Positions 60,093 to 64,000 of a stretch of 64,000 nt of DNA are shown one piece after another. The notes under the pieces were generated by a model. It did no database searches and was not told where the DNA came from. It was given only the letters and a program-made list of their open reading frames with translations. The translations under genes and the position numbers were made by a program. The stretch is taken from contig NZ_JBDJAW010000036.1 in the NCBI RefSeq assembly GCF_039649665.1, positions 16,190-80,189 on the forward strand. Reading direction: 5' to 3'. Position 1 is the stretch's first letter. Every line of letters begins with the position of its first letter. This stretch comes from Microbispora sp. ZYX-F-249 (GTDB lineage: Bacteria; Actinomycetota; Actinomycetes; Streptosporangiales; Streptosporangiaceae).

Positions 60093-63000
60093 ATGGACGG
60101 GGGCGCGCACGTGACGCACGCCTTCGCCCACCTGCACGTGGCGTCCGCCTTCTCGCTGCGGTACGGCACCGCGTTCCCGGCCGCCCTCGTCCGGCGGGCC
60201 GCCGAGCACGGCATGGACACGCTGGCGCTGACCGACCGCGACGGCCTCTACGGCGTGATCAAGCACGTCATCGCGTGCCACGAGCAGGGTGTCCGCCCGG
60301 TCGCCGGCGTGGATCTGGCCCTCGGCCCGGGCTCCACGCCGGACGACCTGTTCGGCGGTGGTCTTCCGCCGTCCGGCCGTCGTACGGCACACAGGAGGCC
60401 GGCGGCCGAGCCGGCGCGGGTCGTCGTGCTCGCGCGCTCGCACGGCTGGGCCGCGCTGTGCCGCCTGGTCACCGCCGCCCACCACGCGGGGGAGCGCGGC
60501 GAGCCGCACGTCACGCCGGGGATGGTGGCCGAGCACGCGACCGGCCCGGACGGGGAGCCGCGGCTGACCGTGCTGCTCGGGCCCCGCTCCGGGGTCGGCC
60601 GAGCGGTGGCCGAGCGGCGCGACGACCAGGCCCGCGCCCTGCTGGCCGCCTGGCGCGCGGTGGTCCCCGACCTGGTCGTCGAGGTGTCCGACCTGTACGG
60701 CTACCGCGACGCGAACACCGCCGCCCGCATGATCGGGCTGGCGGACTCGATGGGCGTGCCGGTCGTGCTGACCAACGCGGTCCGCTACCTGGACGCCGCC
60801 GATCACCAGGTCGGCAACGTGCTCGACGCGGCGCGCAAGCTGGTGCCCCTCGACGGGCGGCATCTGGACGATCCCACGGCCCACGCGTACCTGAAGGACG
60901 GCGCGGAGATGGCGCGGGTGGCCGCGCGGATCTGCGGCGGCGACACCGGCCGGGCCGGGCGGCTGCTGGCCGAGACGCGGCGTGTGGCCGACCGGTGCGT
61001 GCTCGACCCCGTCGAGATCGTGCCGCTGCTCGAACCCGAGCGGCCCCGGCTCCACCTGCCGGAGGCCGGCGAGGACCCGGTGCCCCTGCTGCGGCGCCGC
61101 TGCGAGGAAGGGCTGGCCCGGCGGGGGCTGGAGCGCTCGGCCGAGGCCCGCGACCGGCTGGCCGCCGAGCTCGGCGTCATCGAGAAGAAGCGGCTGTCGG
61201 GCTACTTCACCTCCGTCGCCGGCATCACGGACATGATCCGGGCGATGGGCGTGCGGTGCGCGATCCGCGGCTCGGGGGCGGGCAGCCTGGTCAACTACCT
61301 GATCGGCATCGGCGAGGTGAACCCGCTCGAACACGGCCTGCTGATGGAGCGCTTCCTGTCGGAGGGCCGCAAGGGCCTGCCCGACATCGACATCGACGTG
61401 GAGTCGGCCCGCCGCCTCGACTGCTACCGCGCGATCCTCGACCGGTACGGCGAGAGCCGGGTGGCCTGCGTGTCGATGATGGAGACCTACCGCGCCCGCA
61501 GCGCGATCAGGGACGTCGGCGCCGCCATGGGCCTGCCGCCGCACGAGATCGACGTCATCGCCAAGGCGTTTCCGCAGGTGCGGGCCAGGCAGATCAGGGC
61601 CGCGCTGTCCGACCTGCCGGAGCTGCGCGACAGCGGGCTGAACGACCGGTCGCTGGAGACCGTGTTCCGCCTGGCCGAGCGGCTCGACGGGCTGCCCCGG
61701 CACATCGCGCTGCACCCCTGCGGCGTGCTGATCGGCAACTCCACGCTGCGCGACCGCACGCCGGTCGAGCGCAGCCTGCTGGAGTTCCCGATGTCGCAGT
61801 TCGACAAGGACGACGTCGAGGAGGCGGGCCTGCTCAAGCTCGACGTGCTCGGGGTGCGCATGCAGTCGGCGCTCGCCTACGCCCTCCAGGAGATCGAGCG
61901 GGTCGAGAACCGGAAGATCGACCTGGACGCCGTGCCCCGCGACGACACCGCCACCTACGGCATGATCCGCCTCAGCCGCACGATCGGCTGCTTCCAGATC
62001 GAGTCGCCGGGACAGCGCGAGCTGGTCGCCAAGCTGGAGCCGCGGACGATGCACGACCTGATCGTGGACATCTCGCTGTTCCGCCCGGGGCCGGTCAACT
62101 CCGACATGGTCACGCCGTACCTGGAGACCAGGCATGGCTTCCGCGAGCCGCGTTACCCGCACGAGTCGCTGCGCGAGGCGCTGCGGGAGACCAACGGGGT
62201 GGTCGTCTTCCACGAGCAGGTCATGAAGGTCATCGACGTCATGACCGGGTCGGGGCTGTCGGAGGCCGACCGGGCCCGCCGCGCCCTCGGGACGCCGGAG
62301 GGCCGTGCCGCCGTACGCGCCTGGTTCGTGCCGCTCGCCAGGGAGAACGGCTACGCGCCCGACGTCGTCGAACGGGCGTGGAAGGTGCTCGACGCGTTCG
62401 GCGGGTTCGGGTTCTGCAAGGCGCACGCGGCGGCGTTCGCGCTGCCCACCTACCAGTCGGCCTGGCTGAAGCGGCACCACACCGCCGCGTTCCTCGCGGG
62501 CGTGCTCACCCATGACCCCGGCATGTACCCGAGCCGGGTCATCCTCGACGAGGCCCGCCAGTGCGGGGTGGACGTCCTGCCTCTCGACGTCAACCGTTCG
62601 GGGAAGACCTGGCTGGTGGAGCGCACGGATTCGACGCGGTCCGGGGAGTTCGGCCGCGGGTACGGCCTGCGGGTGCCGTTCTCGGCCGTCCGGGGGGTGA
62701 GCGAGGCCGAGGTGGACCGCATGGTCGCGGGCCGGCCGTACACCTCGCTGGCCGACTTCTGGGAGCGGGCCCGGCCCTCGCGGCCGGTCGCCGAGCGGAT
62801 CGTGGAGGTCGGCGGGTTCGACGCGCTGCACGGCCTGCGGCCGGGGGAGCCGCGCTGGCGGCCCGGACGGCTGACCCGGCGTGACCTGATCGCCCAGGTC
62901 GGCGCGCTCGACCGCGGCTCTCCCGCGGGCGCGGAGGGACAGCTCCCGATGGGGTTCACCGACCATGTCACGCCCGGAGAGCTGCCGGAGATGACCGAGG

Positions 63001-63629
63001 CCGAGGCCGTCGAGGCCGAGCTGGAGATCCTCGGCATGGACGTGAGCCACCACGTCATGGACTTCTACCGCGACCTGCTCGACGCGCTCGGCGTGACGCG
63101 GGCCAGGGACCTGCTCCGGCAGCGCAACGGCGCGGAGGTCCTGGTCGCGGGGGTCAAGGTCGCCACCCAGACGCCGGCCGTCCGGTCGGGCCAGCGGGTG
63201 ATCTTCACCACCGTCGACGACTCCACCGGCCCGATCGACCTGACGTTCTTCGAGTCGGTGCAGGCGCACACGGCCGCGACGGTGTTCGGGTCGTGGCTGC
63301 TGGCGGCCAGGGGGGTGGTGCGGCGCACCGGGGGCCGGGCGGTCTCGCTGCGCGCCGTGAACTGCTGGAACCTCGCCGACCTCGACCGGGTGTGGCGCAC
63401 CGAGGGGCTCGACGCCGTACGCGCCCTGATCAGCGAGATGCCCGCGCCCGGCGCCGGGGTGGGCGGACGGCCCATCGAGTACGGCAACGGCTTCCGGGTG
63501 TCGCCCTACTCCGACAACGGAGCCCCGCCGGCCGCGCGGGAGGGGCGGTTCCTCGGCCACCCGGGGGAGCCCCAGCGGCGGCTCTGGCACGCCAGCTCCG
63601 GCAGCTCGGGACCGCCGCCCGGCCGCTGA
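60093..63629 (+). CDS. dnaE2: Error-prone DNA polymerase III alpha subunit DnaE2
   Basis: 1,178 residues from ATG 60093; GTG 60111 (VTHAFAHLHVASAFS) is an alternative. PHP domain first (HLHVASAFSLRYG, ALTDRDGLYG), then the polymerase palm with GSGAGSLVNYLIGI and the metal site GLPDIDIDVES near 430, fingers with FCKAHAAAFALPTYQSAWLK, and C-terminal OB-like part. SOS-induced translesion polymerase that works with ImuA'/ImuB; those genes are not in the window. Confidence 0.95.
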   Translation: MDGGAHVTHAFAHLHVASAFSLRYGTAFPAALVRRAAEHGMDTLALTDRDGLYGVIKHVIACHEQGVRPVAGVDLALGPGSTPDDLFGGGLPPSGRRTAHRRPAAEPARVVVLARSHGWAALCRLVTAAHHAGERGEPHVTPGMVAEHATGPDGEPRLTVLLGPRSGVGRAVAERRDDQARALLAAWRAVVPDLVVEVSDLYGYRDANTAARMIGLADSMGVPVVLTNAVRYLDAADHQVGNVLDAARKLVPLDGRHLDDPTAHAYLKDGAEMARVAARICGGDTGRAGRLLAETRRVADRCVLDPVEIVPLLEPERPRLHLPEAGEDPVPLLRRRCEEGLARRGLERSAEARDRLAAELGVIEKKRLSGYFTSVAGITDMIRAMGVRCAIRGSGAGSLVNYLIGIGEVNPLEHGLLMERFLSEGRKGLPDIDIDVESARRLDCYRAILDRYGESRVACVSMMETYRARSAIRDVGAAMGLPPHEIDVIAKAFPQVRARQIRAALSDLPELRDSGLNDRSLETVFRLAERLDGLPRHIALHPCGVLIGNSTLRDRTPVERSLLEFPMSQFDKDDVEEAGLLKLDVLGVRMQSALAYALQEIERVENRKIDLDAVPRDDTATYGMIRLSRTIGCFQIESPGQRELVAKLEPRTMHDLIVDISLFRPGPVNSDMVTPYLETRHGFREPRYPHESLREALRETNGVVVFHEQVMKVIDVMTGSGLSEADRARRALGTPEGRAAVRAWFVPLARENGYAPDVVERAWKVLDAFGGFGFCKAHAAAFALPTYQSAWLKRHHTAAFLAGVLTHDPGMYPSRVILDEARQCGVDVLPLDVNRSGKTWLVERTDSTRSGEFGRGYGLRVPFSAVRGVSEAEVDRMVAGRPYTSLADFWERARPSRPVAERIVEVGGFDALHGLRPGEPRWRPGRLTRRDLIAQVGALDRGSPAGAEGQLPMGFTDHVTPGELPEMTEAEAVEAELEILGMDVSHHVMDFYRDLLDALGVTRARDLLRQRNGAEVLVAGVKVATQTPAVRSGQRVIFTTVDDSTGPIDLTFFESVQAHTAATVFGSWLLAARGVVRRTGGRAVSLRAVNCWNLADLDRVWRTEGLDAVRALISEMPAPGAGVGGRPIEYGNGFRVSPYSDNGAPPAAREGRFLGHPGEPQRRLWHASSGSSGPPPGR

Positions 63630-63672
63630 TCCTCCCCGCCCTGCCGGTGTTGTCTTCCCGGCGCTTCCGGGT

Positions 63673-63702
63673 GCGGGACCGGACAGCGCTGTCCGGTCCC
63701 GC
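63673..63702. terminator. Perfect 15-bp palindromic terminator between convergent genes
   Basis: GCGGGACCGGACAGC and GCTGTCCGGTCCCGC form a continuous palindrome between dnaE2 and the convergent FG-GAP gene. Confidence 0.75.
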
Positions 63703-63709
63703 CGTGTGT

Positions 63710-64000
63710 TCAGCCGAAGTTGATCCAGGCCCGGGTGGAGCCGGTCTGGGGGTCGACGTCGAGGTAGTCGGCCCGGCCGTCGGCGTTGAGGTCGGCGAAC
63801 TGGATCCGGGTGCCGTCGACGCCGACACCGCTGGCGATCTGCCCGCCGGGGAACCAGTACCAGTCGCCGCCGCTGGGCTTGGGGCCGCCGTTCTGCCAGA
63901 CCTGAACGGAGCTGTCGTCGCCCATGAGGATGTAGTCGGCGGACCGGGTCCCGTAGAGCGGGGCGAAGCGGATACGGCTGCCGGGTGCGCCGACGCCACT
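63710..64000 (-). CDS. FG-GAP/VCBS-repeat protein (partial)
   Basis: About 96 C-terminal residues are visible; the gene runs off the right edge. Repeats of the FG-GAP type: GSRIRFAPLYGTRSADYILM and TRIQFADLNADGRADYLDVDPQTG (DxNxDGxxD Ca-binding loop). Probably the C-terminal propeller of a secreted enzyme or lectin. Confidence 0.8.
   Translation of the reverse strand, partial: SGVGAPGSRIRFAPLYGTRSADYILMGDDSSVQVWQNGGPKPSGGDWYWFPGGQIASGVGVDGTRIQFADLNADGRADYLDVDPQTGSTRAWINFG

Noticed and set aside
58392..63590. 1,732-codon minus-strand open frame
   Set aside because: It is antisense to dnaE2, DUF6504 and the lipoprotein; its composition (RRP, GHR, QV repeats) shows a shadow frame and it crosses three real genes.

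Overview
The window is about 70% G+C actinomycete chromosome. The gene set suggests the order Streptosporangiales or a relative: AfsR-type SARP regulator, ricin-lectin exoenzymes, SWIM/DUF6493 pair, DUF6504-dnaE2 SOS cassette, PucR, HxlR and GntR regulators, and an AICE of the pSAM2 type. The genus cannot be fixed from sequence alone.

Layout. (1) 1-14.1 kb is ordinary chromosome: a DszB-like desulfinase cut by the left edge, a large SARP regulator divergent from a secreted ricin-type lectin, an NmrA-like reductase, a PaaX regulator with an in-frame minisatellite, a secreted esterase-lectin fusion, and a SWIM zinc-finger/DUF6493 operon. (2) 14.2-17.1 kb is a decayed accessory zone with small orphan genes, a P-loop kinase and two broken pieces of an AICE-type integrase. 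(3) 17,124-38,486 is a complete integrative conjugative element (AICE) bounded by a 47-bp direct repeat. The right repeat is the 3' part of an intact tRNA-Arg(UCU). Its backbone, at 28.5-38.2 kb, is Pif-like Nudix, XRE regulator, GntR/KorSA-like regulator, Pra-like activator, TraB/FtsK translocase, RepSA, Xis and Int. Its cargo, at 17.4-28.4 kb, is a GIY-YIG protein, a small membrane protein, a SCO4402-like protein, a SUKH protein, a broken IS110 transposase, an intact 2,001-bp IS481-family element with a 15-bp target duplication, a lower-G+C PD-(D/E)xK-like protein, and a three-gene ABC-3C conflict system (REase-like effector, middle component, DUF3732 ATPase). (4) 38.7-64 kb returns to chromosome: alpha/beta hydrolase, APH-like kinase, cobD, DCC protein, ABC exporter with PucR regulator, glycosyltransferase, two quinone-reductase-like MDRs with an HxlR regulator, a Fe3+/polyamine/phosphonate-type ABC importer with a HAD hydrolase and divergent GntR, the pxpBCA 5-oxoprolinase operon with a divergent FCD-GntR, a lipoprotein, DUF6504-dnaE2 behind a LexA box, and a partial FG-GAP protein.

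How it works together. The AICE backbone genes overlap by 1-4 bases from pra through int, so replication, excision and integration are probably co-transcribed and controlled by the GntR protein, whose candidate operators lie before its own gene and before pra. The ABC-3C operon and the nuclease-like gene beside it are the strongest candidates for a defence or conflict system carried by the element. The cargo is clearly less G+C-rich than the backbone, and two IS elements sit next to it, which points to assembly by successive insertions. The tRNA-Arg site appears to have been used before: an integrase relict and a homologous att-flanking stretch lie immediately left of the present left att.
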